Notes under the pieces: model-generated
What the model saw: only the letters and a program-made list of their open reading frames with translations
What the model was told of the DNA's origin: nothing
The model's database searches: none
Shown: in pieces, positions 32,978 to 44,488 of the stretch
How positions within the stretch are numbered: the stretch's first letter is position 1
Layout: each line of letters opens with the position of its first letter
Assembly: GCF_022201045.2 (NCBI RefSeq)
Contig: NC_068561.1
Span: forward strand, 24,496,501 to 24,560,500
Source of the DNA: Citrus sinensis
Taxonomy: Eukaryota > Streptophyta > Magnoliopsida > Sapindales > Rutaceae
Length of the DNA stretch: 64,000 nt
Reading direction: 5' to 3'
Position numbers and translations under genes: made by a program

Positions 32978-33978
32978 TCAGTTCATTGCATCATAATCAT
33001 CCACCTTATCATTGTATTCCAAGACCTTTCTCTTTATCTTGGATGTATCTACCCATGTAATAAAGTCTTCCATATTCCTGGTCACGAGGAATGCAGGGTC
33101 TGTAACTGTCTCCGGTCCGACTCGAATGTGTCCCTGTTCAATATATGTCACAGCTTCTTTCAGGTGCTCAGCAAACTTCAACCGCACCAAAATGGTGGCA
33201 AGCCTGCGTCTGCAACCAAAAGACATGCTCGCTCACAAGGGAAGAAAAAGAAAACACACAGAATTGTAGGAAATAAGACAATTGCTTTCATCATATTTGA
33301 CTATCAGTCAAAAACATCAATTCCAATTCACACAATGATTCTAATTCTACTTCGAGAAGCATTTGCTTACCTACAGAAGGATGAAACTGATAGATGATCA
33401 CACAAAGCCAAGCTTTTCCTGCTTGGTATTACACCCATGTTATATCTGTCATCAACAAGGGAAAAACCAAAGTGTCAAAATATAATCATAATGTTAGCCA
33501 AGCCAACAATTGAGTTGGTGAACTTAAAAGACAAGGATAATGACGCCATGCGATGCCAATGCTTAAAAAAATAATAATAATGATAAAAAAAATTACTCAC
33601 AGCTTCTCGAGAAGCATATCAGTCATCTCAATACGAAAAGGGTCTCTTGGATCCATCTGCTTCAATATATTAACCAGCTTCTGCACCATCCCGCACAAAC
33701 TTGAATACCTTTTTTTTTTTTTTTTAATTCACCAAAAATCACCATAAAATCAGAAAAATGAAAAATAATTCAAAAATCCAAAAGCAAAAACGACCCTATT
33801 CAGGAATTAACAAATATATATATAAAAGAAATTTACGAACTTACTTCTTGTAATCGTCGCGGCCGGTGACGTGGTACCGCTGCAATATCATGGCTTCCCT
33901 GTGGCCACCTTCTCTTTTCCATTCTAAAAAATTGACTTTTTTTAACAACTTCTTCTCATGGAACTTTAGCTTCCTCAT
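32978..33978 (-). CDS. IMP3: U3 snoRNP protein IMP3 (S4 RNA-binding domain)
   Basis: Four minus-strand exons, 33845-33978, 33601-33708, 33371-33445 and 32978-33209, join in frame to 182 aa, the usual IMP3 length. It starts [20 protein letters not shown] and has [13 protein letters not shown]. The S4 RNA-binding domain begins at ~105 ([20 protein letters not shown], then [12 protein letters not shown]) and the C-terminus is [18 protein letters not shown]3 binds the U3 snoRNA/pre-rRNA duplex in the small-subunit processome for 18S rRNA maturation in the nucleolus. The gene converges on BIG with 431 bp between stop codons. Intron 1 has an unusual acceptor preceded by a run of A instead of pyrimidines in the sense strand. 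Confidence 0.95.
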
Positions 33979-34044
33979 TATGATTCTTTGCTTTAGTAAA
34001 CGATGCTGCTAAATTTTAAGAAAATTTGATGAAGAGAGAGACCT

Positions 34045-34151
34045 AAACCCTAGAAGCAAAGTGAATACGACACCCTAACTCGCAACTACAAAGTACAAAC
34101 TAGAAGAAGATAATTGGGCCGGGCTTATTTATGATTTGAACATTAGGCCCA
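34045..34151 (-). promoter_or_regulatory. Telo-box and site II elements of the IMP3 promoter
   Basis: Upstream of the IMP3 ATG (33978) lie AAACCCTA (telo-box) at 34045-34052, TGGGCC at 34115-34120 and AGGCCCA at 34145-34151. Telo-box plus site II (TGGGCY) pairs are known in plants to drive ribosomal-protein and ribosome-biogenesis genes in dividing cells, which fits IMP3. Confidence 0.65.
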
Positions 34152-34523
34152 TTTAGATTATTCGCCCAAATAATGTTTTTATTTACATTTTAAAAATTAC
34201 TCAAACACTATTTAGGACAATTTAATACAAGACAACATTATATAATTCTCATGTCTTAAATCTAAAACTTTTATTTCCAACATCTTAATAAATATTTAGA
34301 TAAACGGTGAAGAAATCAAAATTTTAAAAAAAAAAAATTTGACTCCAAAGTATGTGTAATACTTTTTTTTTTTAAAATAAAAAATATAAATACTGTAAAT
34401 ATCATTTTTTTTTTTGTTTTTAACCCTTTTTCTTCTTCTAAGTGTAAGAGAAATAAAATGTTCAAAGTCATTTTCTGGACTACAAAAGTACAAATAACCC
34501 CACCCATAAAAATATGTTCATTA

Positions 34524-34532
34524 TTTTACAAA
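34524..34532. repeat. Target-site duplication of Pack-MULE A, left
   Basis: TTTTACAAA, matched exactly at 35574-35582. Confidence 0.8.
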
Positions 34533-35573
34533 GGAAAATGATGTTTGCCTCGGGTCAAACCCCGAAACTAAACAAAACGGCGTCGTTTTGTTTTGTTTTT
34601 TTTTGCTTTTTTGCTTCTCCAAAACGTTGCCGTTTCTGATGGATTATTTCACTCACTCTTCCTCTTCGTTTCTTCGTTTCACTTGGGATTCGTTTCACCT
34701 GAGACAAATAGAAGAGCCATTCGCGAAATTAAACACCGTAAATCTCTTCGTTTCTTCATTTCTTTTTTTCTTCGTTTCTTCGTTTCTTCCTTACCAAAAA
34801 ATTCGTTACTTTCCTTCTCGAGAGCTCTGCTCTGCTTTTTCGTCTTCAATTCATGCTAAAAATCCCAGTCGTTGCCGCCGGCAAAGTACGATGGGTTCAT
34901 GTACGCGAATCACCCCGTTGACTCGGACACCATCGTCATCGAAGCGTTCTTTGACCCGGTCTGCCCCGACAGCAGGGATGCATGGCCTCCTCTCAAGCAA
35001 GCCCTTCAGCACTACGACCCTCACGTTTCCCTCGTCGTTCATCTCTTGCTGTTACCGTGAGTCATCCATTCTCTGTCTGCTTATTTGCTACAATTTTTTA
35101 TTAATTTTTATTATGGACTGTGATTTTGGGAGAGCAATTTTAATTATTTATGTTATTTGATTTTATTGCTTGTTCAATCTTTAATGTTTAGTCTATACCG
35201 ATTGTTTATGGTGGCACATAAAATTATATATGCTTTGTCTCATATCGGTCCACGTTTAATGGTGCATTGTTTGAGAATTCGCACATAATTTTTTTTTTTT
35301 TACTCAGAAATAAATAACAATTTGTTTGCTGGCATAAATAATGCTTTCTATTAGAGTTACAGGAGATCTTCATATCTTCCTGTCATTGCATTGTACCCAA
35401 ATCGCCAATTAGAAGTTCGACCAGGAGACAAATTTTGTTTTGTCTCAAAAAATCTTAAACTGGTTTAGAAACGGCAACGTTTTGGAGAAGCAAAAAAAAA
35501 AAAAAAAAAACTACACAAAACGATGCCGTTTTATTTAATTTCGGGATTTGACCCGGGGTAAATATCAGAACTC
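34533..35573. mobile_element. Pack-MULE A: Mutator-like element with captured thioredoxin-fold exon
   Basis: Terminal inverted repeats of ~105 bp occupy 34533-34637 and 35467-35573. Both contain, inward from the end, TGATNTTTNCC, CGGGTCAAA, AAAACGGCNTCGTTTTG, a T tract, then GCTTCTCCAAAACG and TTGCCGTTTCT. A 9 bp direct repeat, TTTTACAAA, flanks the pair exactly. Long inverted repeats with a 9 bp duplication are the Mutator superfamily signature. There is no transposase; the 1041 bp interior carries exon 1 and part of intron 1 of a host gene (separate entry), so it is a Pack-MULE. It sits 555 bp upstream of the IMP3 start codon. Confidence 0.9.
34740..35056 (+). pseudogene. Captured 5' exon of a plant thioredoxin-superfamily (DsbA-like) gene
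   Basis: In one frame, 34860-35056 encodes KSQSLPPAKYDGFMYAN, then IVIEAFFDPVCPDSRDAWPP and LKQALQHYDPHVSLVVHLLL, ending at an intact donor (TTACC|GTGAGT). This matches the start of the mature part of Arabidopsis secreted 'thioredoxin superfamily' proteins, where FFDPVCPDSRD is conserved. Upstream in the same frame a hydrophobic leader-like stretch (ALLCFFVFNSC) is cut by TAA at 34857-34859, and no in-frame ATG in good position remains. The later exons, which should continue YHDNAF-like sequence, are absent from the window. It is a fragment carried by Pack-MULE A; the first base of the captured segment is uncertain. Confidence 0.82.
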
Positions 35574-35582
35574 TTTTACAAA
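35574..35582. repeat. Target-site duplication of Pack-MULE A, right
   Basis: TTTTACAAA immediately after the right inverted repeat. Confidence 0.8.
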
Positions 35583-36130
35583 ACTCAGCGACAACAACGA
35601 AGCACCCCCCCTAAATCGACACACAACAGCCACCACACCACAACCACAAGCCCGCAACTGGAGCCTCCATTCCGCTACAGCCAGAGGCACCCACAAAGCA
35701 GCACTCCAAAACCAACAGAATAGGAAGAACAGCCACCACGCAACAACCACAATGCACAAAGCAGCACTCCAAAATCGACTAGAATAGCTAGGCACAGACT
35801 CTTTGACATATGAGAAGCACGGGTTGAGGCGTCACTGTGGCTTCGCTATGGCTATTGTGCAGAGGTATGGTGGCTTTTGATCGTGGAGTTCAGTGCAAGT
35901 TATGTGGCTTGTATTGGTCTTGATTAAAGGTTTTGTGATCACGGAATATTAGTTTTTGTTTGAAAAAAAAAAAAAAATAAATAAATAAAAAGAATAATGC
36001 GCCAAAATTGTGTCGTACGTTGGGTTTTAATTTCAGAATCAAAACTGTGTTGTTTTGGTCTAGATTGAGGTTTTACTCGGGGTTGGGTTTGACTCAATTA
36101 GTGTATCATCACTCGAAAATTATTTCGGCC
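35583..36130. other. Intergenic; possible retro-element tail
   Basis: No gene is recognised. CAAAGCAGCACTCCAAAA occurs twice, ~63 bp apart (near 35694 and 35757), and a run of 15 A followed by AAATAAATAAATAAA lies at ~35961-35990, as at the 3' end of a retro-insert. I could not find a matching target duplication. Confidence 0.35.
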
Positions 36131-36800
36131 TTGAAAATAACTCTCGCATTTTCCTTTGATCCCGTTTCACTAATATTTATATGCATGCAAAAAAATCACA
36201 TTGAACTTCAACACCATCACTCTTTAACCACAAAATCACTCTTTAGAGGCTCAAAAAAACTACGTGGGTATAACATTTGTTTCTTTGTCCAAATTGGGTC
36301 CGAGAATTTCACCACTCCAACAAATTTTCCTATGACTTTTTAGAAAATTTTTGAAAATAAAAAAAAAATTATTCCAAATTGACCCCCTTTTTTTCTATGG
36401 TCTAATTTCACTAATATCTGTGTACGTGCCAAAAAAAAAATGAGCTCAAAATTCAATATCATCATCTTTTTATCATAAAATTATCCTTAAAAAGCCCAAA
36501 AACCTTTGGTTTCGAGTCCGGGGAAAAAATTTAGATTTTTTTTTACCAAAAAGGATTACAAAAAAGTTTCACATCAATATGGTGAAATTCCCTAATTTCA
36601 CATCTATTTGGTACGCTCTTCTAATTTTTTAATTTTTTTTCTAACTTTTTGAAAATTTGTAAAAAATTATTCCAAACTTTCAAATATTTACATTTATCAA
36701 TAGTAACATGCGTGCAAAATCACTTGAAATTCAAAAAGTAATTTTTTTCACTAAAATCTTATTTAAGACAGAGAGGTCTTTTAAGAATTTGACATCAATT
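36130..36800. repeat. Degenerate tandem repeat, about three units of 240-290 bp
   Basis: Three diverged blocks share the order 'TTTCACTAATAT...TGCATGC/ACGTGCC/ATGCGTGC - AAAAATCAC - TTCAA - ATCATC - AAAATNANTNTTTA', starting near 36165, 36408 and 36690. Between them are repeated AAAATTATTCCAAA stretches. The DNA is non-coding and AT-rich; the origin is unknown. Confidence 0.5.
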
Positions 36801-39425
36801 CAATAAAACTTTTATATTTTTATTTTTTCGTTATTTTTTTCAATATTTCAAAAAAAAAAAAATTCACCAAACATTCCGGCCTCCAAATTTACGATTTTTA
36901 AGGAAAAAAAAAGAACTAATAATATTTTAAAATAGATGTTTTATATTTAGTATTGATAAATAAATAATACAAAAGTAAAATAGTAATAACTAGTTTAGAT
37001 GCTTGTGTCTGAGTTTTGGATACCAAAGGATCACTTAGCACATGATTCATTAGATTTGATTGTCCCACATTATTGTACGGATTCCTGGAAAGTTCCATCA
37101 ACAAGAAGAGGTAGATACCAAACTCTAAGTTGTGAAAAAAAATCAAAACTTGTTCATTTTGTTGTAAGGCAAAAAAATTCGGCTATTAATGAATATGAAC
37201 AAGCTACCCCTTGGTGGGTGTGAACTTATATACCCCATTGAAATTCAACATTAATTAAAGGCGACAGCTATGATTATAATGAAGCTTCTCTATCAACAGA
37301 AGCTGCAACATCTGCTACATATTTGCCGCCTTGTGAAATGTTGCATGAAAACAAATTAAAAAAAAAATAAAAAAAGCCCATGTGAGTGAGAGTTGATAAC
37401 CCATCAAAAGTTCTGCAACATTTCCATCTCCTATCCACCACTTTACCATCAATCCAATATCTAACCCCGCTTCACAAAATAATAAGACGAAGAGGGATCG
37501 ACACATGCCTATTGCCGCCATTCACCAGTCGCCAATGCTTAAAAATTGAACCCATTTTAGGAGTTTTTTTTTGCTTTTCTTTTGCCGTGCGGTGAAGGTA
37601 AGTTGTAGTTTCATGATAGGACATTATTGTTGTGCCCAATCCAAAATCGTCCCTCGCCATCATGAGATGAGGACCTTTGTAGATTTTACTAGACTTTTAT
37701 CATATTTTTCTTTTCGTGGGCTTTATTTTTAATATTACATTACAAGTAGTGACAATTTATCATGATTTCTTAGCCATGAAATAGTGGCTAATTTTAATAG
37801 GTTGGATCAACTTTCAAATATTTAGAAGAAAAATATTATCTATACAAAGATGCTTGAATCCTTTGAATCCTTTTTCATAAGTGACTACCACCCAAAACAC
37901 AACCAAACTAATAATAATAATAATAATAATAAAGAAAAATCTATCTGCAAGTAATTTTAATTAAATTATTATTTTTCTTTGTAAGACTCGACTGGAAGTT
38001 TGATTCGGCGGATGAGACTCTAACACGGTTCTACTGCTGTGAATACATTAAATACGCATATTCTCAAGAATTTCGTTTCTCAAAATAAAATAATTTCTTA
38101 TGGGTAAGTGAAGTATATTAATATAATATAGAGTTCCATGATTGAATATCCAAAAGCACTTCTTCTTCCTATCAATACATACGGCTAAGAAGCGCTTTTA
38201 ATGTGTGACGGTTCTCAACCAAAAGGAGAAAGAAAATTTGTCCGTCTGTTTTTTCAATTTGCATAAAAAAAGCTGAAAAGAGAAATGTGTGTCTGCCAAA
38301 TCATGAATTGAAAGGCTTTTTATTTATTTAATGCCCATATTTGGTTTATTTTGTGTTTATACATTTATATAAGGAAGTCATGTAACCGACAAGCTTTTCA
38401 CAGGTTCCAAACAACTTTCCTTTTTCTTTATAGATTATTATAATTTTCACCAGTAACAATTTAAAAAATTCACGAATAATAATCACGGGGGGCTTAATTT
38501 TGTCACAAATATAAAACTCCCGAAACAATATCCCGACGTTATCACAACTTGCATTGCATGCTTTGCTTAGAACTAAGAATAAATTAACGTTAATCACTCC
38601 ATTATTCTGCCTTTTTTTTTCAATGGATTAAAGCAAGCAAATCTTTTTTTTTTACTGAAAAGTAAGTGTATCGATAATCTTTCTAAACAAATTTATTCAT
38701 AAAAAAAAAAGGAATGAATATGTTATTAATTTCTTATCCTTGTAGGTTAAGAATTTATTTACATTTGCCTTTTAATTATTTTATTGTTACTCGAATACAT
38801 TTGCTTGTAAGGAACTAGCTAGTTTTTTACCCAAGTGAGTAAATACATGTTTTCTCTATTTCTTATAATTGTAAATGAAGGTGTCAATTATAATATAGCA
38901 ACGTACATGCAATCCACTGTCTTAATATGGATCAAGCAAAAATGTCACTAGCAGACATGATTAAACAAAAGACTTAGACGTTATATCAATTAAGATGATA
39001 AGAATATCAAGAAAAAAAAAATCATCAAAATTTAATTTGAGGGTACATGGACATTAATCTTATATCAAATTCTGTTGGGTGTTAATACATTAATGTTTGG
39101 GATTTGGGAAGGTCCCTTGTCCATATAATGTTGGTATATGTTTTAACTACGTGTTCTTTACAAACAAAGACATCATAACTACATCAAATAAATCTCTAAA
39201 TTTGACATATAAAAAAAAAAAGGTATTAGATGAAATATATTTTCATGTTCATGAGCAAATTTGCCAAAGGAAGACTGTCGGTGGAACCTATAATATGCTA
39301 CATCCTACATGCATTTAGAATTGGTTGTTGTTGTGATTATTATGATTGGGGTCAATGTATTTGTGGGTTGCATGATAGGAATATTAAATATCAAATAAAG
39401 TTATTTTACATTGGAGGTAATAAAT

Positions 39426-39428
<3 letters not shown>

Positions 39429-39464
<36 letters not shown>

Positions 39465-39474
39465 TCATCATCAT
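39429..39474. repeat. (AT)n(CAT)n compound microsatellite
   Basis: About 17 AT units followed by four CAT/ATC units. Confidence 0.9.
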
Positions 39475-40224
39475 AATACAAAAAAATAGTAATAATTATG
39501 ACGAGTCATCCCATGTTCTCAGTTCATACTTGTTTTTAATATCATAGTCCATACTTTAATGAATTATTTATTATAATAACATAATATTACAAGAACCAAA
39601 AGAACTACATAATATTGTTATATAACATGTACTTCAAAACCATTATAATTATGGTATCAATTAATTAAGAATATATGTTGGTATAACTAAATGATATGAC
39701 CCTTGGATGCCAAATAACATATTACTTTGAAAGACCTTATCTTTCTCCCAACAAGCTATTTTTCACTCTTTAATTTATATAATTAAAAGTAATAAAAAAG
39801 GGGAAAAAAAAGGCTGTCTGTGATCACGGTACTTTTTGTGCATCTTACTTCATACTTTCATAGTTTGGGCACTGTAGTCGAATCCGAGAATAAATTATAA
39901 GTATAAAATATACATCAATTTTTACAAGATTTACTTTATCGTCACCAAAAAAAAAAAAAAAAAGCAATCCATCTTTCAAAATCACTACCTACTATAATGA
40001 GTCATTCCTCATTAACTACAATAGTTTCTCCATTTTTCAAAAAGGTCAATTAAGTGAAATCAGAAAAAAAAAAAATTACCAAAGCAAAAATTGTCTCAAT
40101 GTGAGTGGTGAATGGTGATGATATATACTTTCTCAACCTTTTTCGTAGCAAAAACCCAATCTCTATAGTAAATGCAACGCTTGCGCCTTAATAACTGGCT
40201 TTGTTTAATATTTATTTGTTTCGT

Positions 40225-40249
40225 TTCACTTCACTTCACTTCACTTCAC
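40225..40249. repeat. (TTCAC)n tandem repeat upstream of RRT
   Basis: Five pentamer units about 540 bp before the RRT start codon. Confidence 0.85.
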
Positions 40250-40358
40250 ATTCACTTTACATTCAATTGTTTGTTATTATGTACGTAATGTATGTGTGTA
40301 ATGACCACAACGTCAATTTATAGCCAGCCTCAATTATCAAAACAAAAAAAAAACTCTC

Positions 40359-40377
40359 CTCTCTCTCTCTCTCTCTC
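40359..40377. repeat. (CT)n tract in the probable RRT 5' leader
   Basis: About nine CT units followed by CCCCGCC; CT-rich tracts near plant transcription starts are common. Confidence 0.75.
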
Positions 40378-40766
40378 CCCGCCTCTTCTCTTTCACTGAA
40401 TTCTCCGACAACCCTCTCGCCGGGATCTGGTCGGAAAACGCCACCGGATTATCAAGAAACCACACCCCACTCCTCCCATTCTTCAGTGGAACAACTTGCA
40501 TGGAGTTTGCTATGAAGCTGAGCTTCTGATATTGTTTTTTAATGCAGAAGTTTTATGATTATCGAGGGAGTTCTAGTGTTCCGAAGTGTAGTTTGTTATG
40601 TTAATCAAGTTTCTTGGAGCATCATCAGCAGTAGCTTGTCTTGTGCCGAAGGAGATAGCATTCTTTTTTCTTTCTTTTTTTCTTATTTCACCAAATTCAA
40701 TACTCAATATTGTTTAATGATTCTTGATAATTGATATTGAATCTTGAATGAACTGAATTGGAAGGA

Positions 40767-40790
40767 ATGGCTATTATGTGTTATGTGTGA
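40767..40790 (+). promoter_or_regulatory. Upstream ORF overlapping the RRT start codon
   Basis: ATG at 40767 opens an ORF of seven codons with a second in-frame ATG at 40776. Its TGA (40788-40790) shares its last base with the ATG of the main ORF at 40790. Such a TGATG overlap can allow termination-reinitiation or lower main-ORF translation; the effect here is inferred. Confidence 0.5.
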
Positions 40791-43019
40791 TGTGTACAAT
40801 GTGCAGAGTAGAGAGGCCTAGTGAGAATAACACTAATAATAAGTGTGAATTACAAGAGTACTTGATGACGATGGGATTAAAGTTTAATAATAGTAAGCTG
40901 ATGAAGCATTCACCAATGGCTGTCTCGCAGTCTCGGGTTAAGCTATGGATGATTAGGGCAATCACAAGTATTTTGCTATGGACTTGTGTTGTTCAGTTGA
41001 TGGCATTAGGCGAGATGTGGGGGCCAAGATTGTTGAAAGGCTGGCCTTCTTGTTTTAGTCATGATTCTGATTTGTCTTTGGCTGCTCAATTTTCTCCTCT
41101 TCCTGCTAAAATTGTTCTTCCACCGAAGAGTAAGTTCAATATTTTGCTTCTTTCTATTCTTTTCCTGGAAAATTAATTTTCCGTCATAATTTGTATTTTC
41201 TAATTCCGGGAACGTTTGTTTGTTCTACAGGGGTCTATAAAAATAACGGTTATTTGATGGTTTCTTGTAATGGAGGACTCAATCAAATGAGAGCTGCTGT
41301 GAGTTTGATTTCTAGCTTGTTTTGATAATCTGATAACACTGCAATTTATACTGTGTCCATTTGTTTAATTGCTTTCTGAACTTTTTTATTTTTGCAGATA
41401 TGTGACATGGTCGCTATTGCTAGATACTTGAATGTAACTCTTATTGTGCCGGAGCTGGATAAAACTTCATTCTGGAATGATCCAAGGTATATTAAGTTTT
41501 GAGTAATTTTTATTTTGTTAACTACTCTCAATTCCAATTCAAAACAGCCCTTAATTTTCTCTGATTGATTCTCTATACATGAACAGTGAGTTCAAAGACA
41601 TATTTGATGTTGATCATTTCATTGCGTCATTGAGAGACGAGGTTCGAATATTGAAAGAATTGCCACCAAGGCTTAAAACAAGAGTTGAATTGGGAATGTT
41701 ATATTCATTGCCACCCATCAGTTGGTCAGATATTTCTTATTACCATAATCAGGTCAGTTCCATGGAGATATGTCATAAAGATGGACTTATTTGTTTGCTG
41801 ATGCAACTCTAACTTGTTGAAATATTTTGATTCTGCTGACAGATACTTCCCCTGCTGCAAAAACACAAAGTTGTACATTTAAACAAAACTGATGCTAGGC
41901 TTGCTAATAACGGACTGCCCCTTGAGTTTCAGAAGTTGCGTTGCCGTGTAAATTTCAAGGCATTAAAATTTACTTCTCAGATTGAAGAATTAGGCAGAAG
42001 GGTTGTGAAGATTTTGAGGGAAAAAGGCCCTTTTCTGGTTCTTCATCTCAGGTATGAAATGGACATGCTGGCTTTTTCTGGCTGCACTCATGGCTGTAAC
42101 ATTGAAGAGGTGGAAGAATTAACCCAAATGAGGTAAGTAACCATTTTGGATACGATTTCTTGTCTCACTTTATGTTTATCAAGTGTCTGTTGACTGTCGC
42201 ATTAACATGTTGTTAAGATATGCGTATCCATGGTGGAAGGAAAAGGTTATAAACTCGGAGATGAAAAGAAAAGAAGGATTGTGCCCTTTGACACCTGAGG
42301 AAACTGCTCTAGTTTTAACTGCATTGGGCATTGATCACAATGTCCAAATTTACATAGCTGCTGGAGAAATCTATGGTGGCCAAAGAAGAATGGCAGCTTT
42401 GGCAGAGGCTTTTCCAAATTTGGTGAGTCAAAAAAGAATGCAAAATCAACTTCATATTTACTTTAGCGTACATCCCTTGATTAAACTTTCACACGGTCTT
42501 ATGCAACAGGTGAGAAAAGAGACTTTGCTAAAATCAGATTTGAAGTTTTTCCAAAACCATTCTTCCCAAATGGCAGCACTAGATTACCTTGTATCCCTTG
42601 AAAGTGATATATTCATTCCTACATATGATGGTAACATGGCTAAAGTTGTTGAAGGCCATAGAAGGTAAAATAAAAAATTATTATGCTTTGCGTTGTGTTG
42701 TGTTAGTACAATTATTGGAACATTAATTAATCAAGTCTTGGTTTCTTGTGTTCTGTTTTGTAAAATTTTCAGATTCTTAGGCTTCAAGAAAACGATTTTG
42801 TTGAACAGAAGGCAACTGGTTGATCTAATAGATCAATATAACAATGGATCGATGAGCTGGGATGAGTTCTCTTCAACTGTGAAGGAAGTTCATGTTGATT
42901 TGATGGGGAACCCGAAAGCACGAGTTGTGATACCTGATAAACCGAAAGAAGAAGATTATTTCTATGCCAATCCGCGTGAATGCTTGCAACAGTTAGATGA
43001 ACCATCGAGGAACACATGA
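40790..43019 (+). CDS. RRT1: Rhamnogalacturonan I rhamnosyltransferase-type GT106 protein
   Basis: Eight exons, 40790-41129, 41231-41298, 41398-41486, 41587-41752, 41843-42132, 42218-42422, 42510-42664 and 42773-43019, encode 519 aa with all junctions in phase. Residues ~52-74 are a single membrane anchor ([20 protein letters not shown]), giving type II Golgi topology. Next come [36 protein letters not shown] (~127-146), [18 protein letters not shown] (~285-302), [30 protein letters not shown] and [20 protein letters not shown]. This is the GT106 pattern, and the N-terminal and overall match is to the RRT group, which adds rhamnose to the pectin RG-I backbone from UDP-rhamnose. The start at 40790 (MCTMCRVER) is chosen because RRT proteins begin MC; GTG at 40778 is only an open-frame extension. 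Which RRT paralogue it is cannot be fixed here. Confidence 0.92.
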
Positions 43020-44310
43020 TTTTTCGTCATGCCAATCAGATGATTAACCCCATTTATACGTGTACCTATGCGTATTTATCAAAGAAAGTGGCCTACTTCA
43101 GTTCTTGAAAATTAAGTTATGACAGAGCTTTAGGCCTTATCCTAGACATTCTTGACAAGTGTTGCAGGAAAAATAATAATCTTTTACATCTTGAGCAGTC
43201 AAGTCCATATATAGAATCTGAGGCGGGTAAATGACAGATCAAAACTAGATTGTTGTAAAAGCATCAAATGTATACCAGAAATAATGAACGTTCAACAAAT
43301 TTTCTCTGCATTTTCTCTCTCGATTTAAATCTGAGAAATGATAAACTATTTGTGGCATGTGATCGTAAAGAAAGAAAAGTGATATTTCGGCAACCTTCTG
43401 TCAATAAATTTTTTTATGCCAGAAGACCTTAATAGTAGCATTACATGTGCTAACATAGACAAGAAGCCAAGAAATCAGAGATCTTTTGCTTTGTCATGGA
43501 CTAATGGTCTTCTTGAGCCAGCTGGTTTGTTCTGGCAAATCCCACATAGTTAGAAGTCTGAACCATGTCCGCATTATTTAATTGGTTAAATGAGCTTGCT
43601 CCATTCTCTCACAATTGTTTTCTTTTTCAAAAAATAACCATAGGAAGGATGACATGATCTCTAAAATGATTGCCCATTATGCACGCGATGGCAAGAAGAG
43701 CATTTATTTCTATCCACGATTCAAAATCCCAAGAAAGTGTCTTGAAGCATATCCTCACATAAACTTGAAATTGGGTTTGATGGAGATGGTATTGGTGAGC
43801 GATCCAAAGAACCACAGTTATTGATCCAAGAAAATTATGTTTGTGGGTGAGATCCAAGGACTCATAATCACCCATTAACAACATGGCTTTTGGGTCAACT
43901 AAATTAATGGTGATGAACGGCTATGCATGCAAGTCAGGCACTCCAAACATTGCTTTCACACCACACTACCACTTTCAAAAGTGGGTGCCAAATTTTTTTT
44001 CAAAAGCTTTATGAATATCCATCAAATAAAATAACAATGCCGCCACAGAGTTTGTCTTGTTAAAAGAATGCCTCTTGGTGACTATAATCTAGACGGTTTT
44101 TATCTCAAATCCCAAAATTATTCAAATTATACAAGCTTTAACGATTATGGGTCTGACAAAGTCCACGTGGTAAAATTTAATATAAAGGTAAGGTTATTTG
44201 AACTCATAATTTTTTTTTACACCCAGTTCTCAATAAACACATAACATGAATTTAAAAAATAATGTTTTACTCCATAAATTATCTTAAAATCCAAAAATAA
44301 CCCTACATTA
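43020..44310. other. Intergenic, no gene seen
   Basis: AT-rich DNA after RRT. ORFs of 69-85 codons overlap at 43615-43884 on both strands with no recognised family. From ~44188 the dispersed GGTTATTTGAAC repeat begins. Confidence 0.5.
44188..44260 (+). repeat. Dispersed 'GGTTATTTGAAC' repeat, copy 3 (left arm)
   Basis: AGGTTATTTGAACTCATAA followed by CACCCAGTTCTCAATAAAC. An inverted match lies at ~45923-45975, so the two may be the ends of an older element into which Pack-MULE B inserted. Confidence 0.5.
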
Positions 44311-44320
44311 TTTACAACTA
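44311..44320. repeat. Target-site duplication of Pack-MULE B, left
   Basis: TTTACAACTA, repeated exactly at 45624-45633. Confidence 0.88.
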
Positions 44321-44488
44321 GGGTTATTTTTACTTACCTCCCCTGAGGTTTCACGTAATAACAATTTAATAAAAAGTATGATGGTATTATTACATCCCTC
44401 CCCTGCTATTAGTATTTCTGTCAGTAGACCGTTTATGAGCCGAAAAATGACGAAAATACCCCTTAATGGCTTAGAGGTACAATTTCCC

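Larger units (their letters stand above)
36801..40325. other. Long AT-rich intergenic region, no gene seen
   Basis: Several short ORFs occur (for example at 36999-37223 and 37315-37521) but none shows a recognisable family. Simple repeats include (AAT)n at 37909-37931 and a long (AT)n followed by (CAT)n at 39429-39474. The last ~250 bp are probably promoter of the RRT gene. Confidence 0.5.

Noticed and set aside
34860..35160. Calling an intact thioredoxin-superfamily gene here
   Set aside because: Only one exon is present, a stop interrupts the leader, and the fragment lies inside a transposon with target duplications.
36505..36525. GGTTTCGAGTCC, similar to a tRNA B box
   Set aside because: No A box at the right distance and no cloverleaf pairing in the flanks.
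43615..43884. Overlapping ORFs of 69 and 85 codons on opposite strands
   Set aside because: Neither has a family signature, promoter or splice context that I can see.
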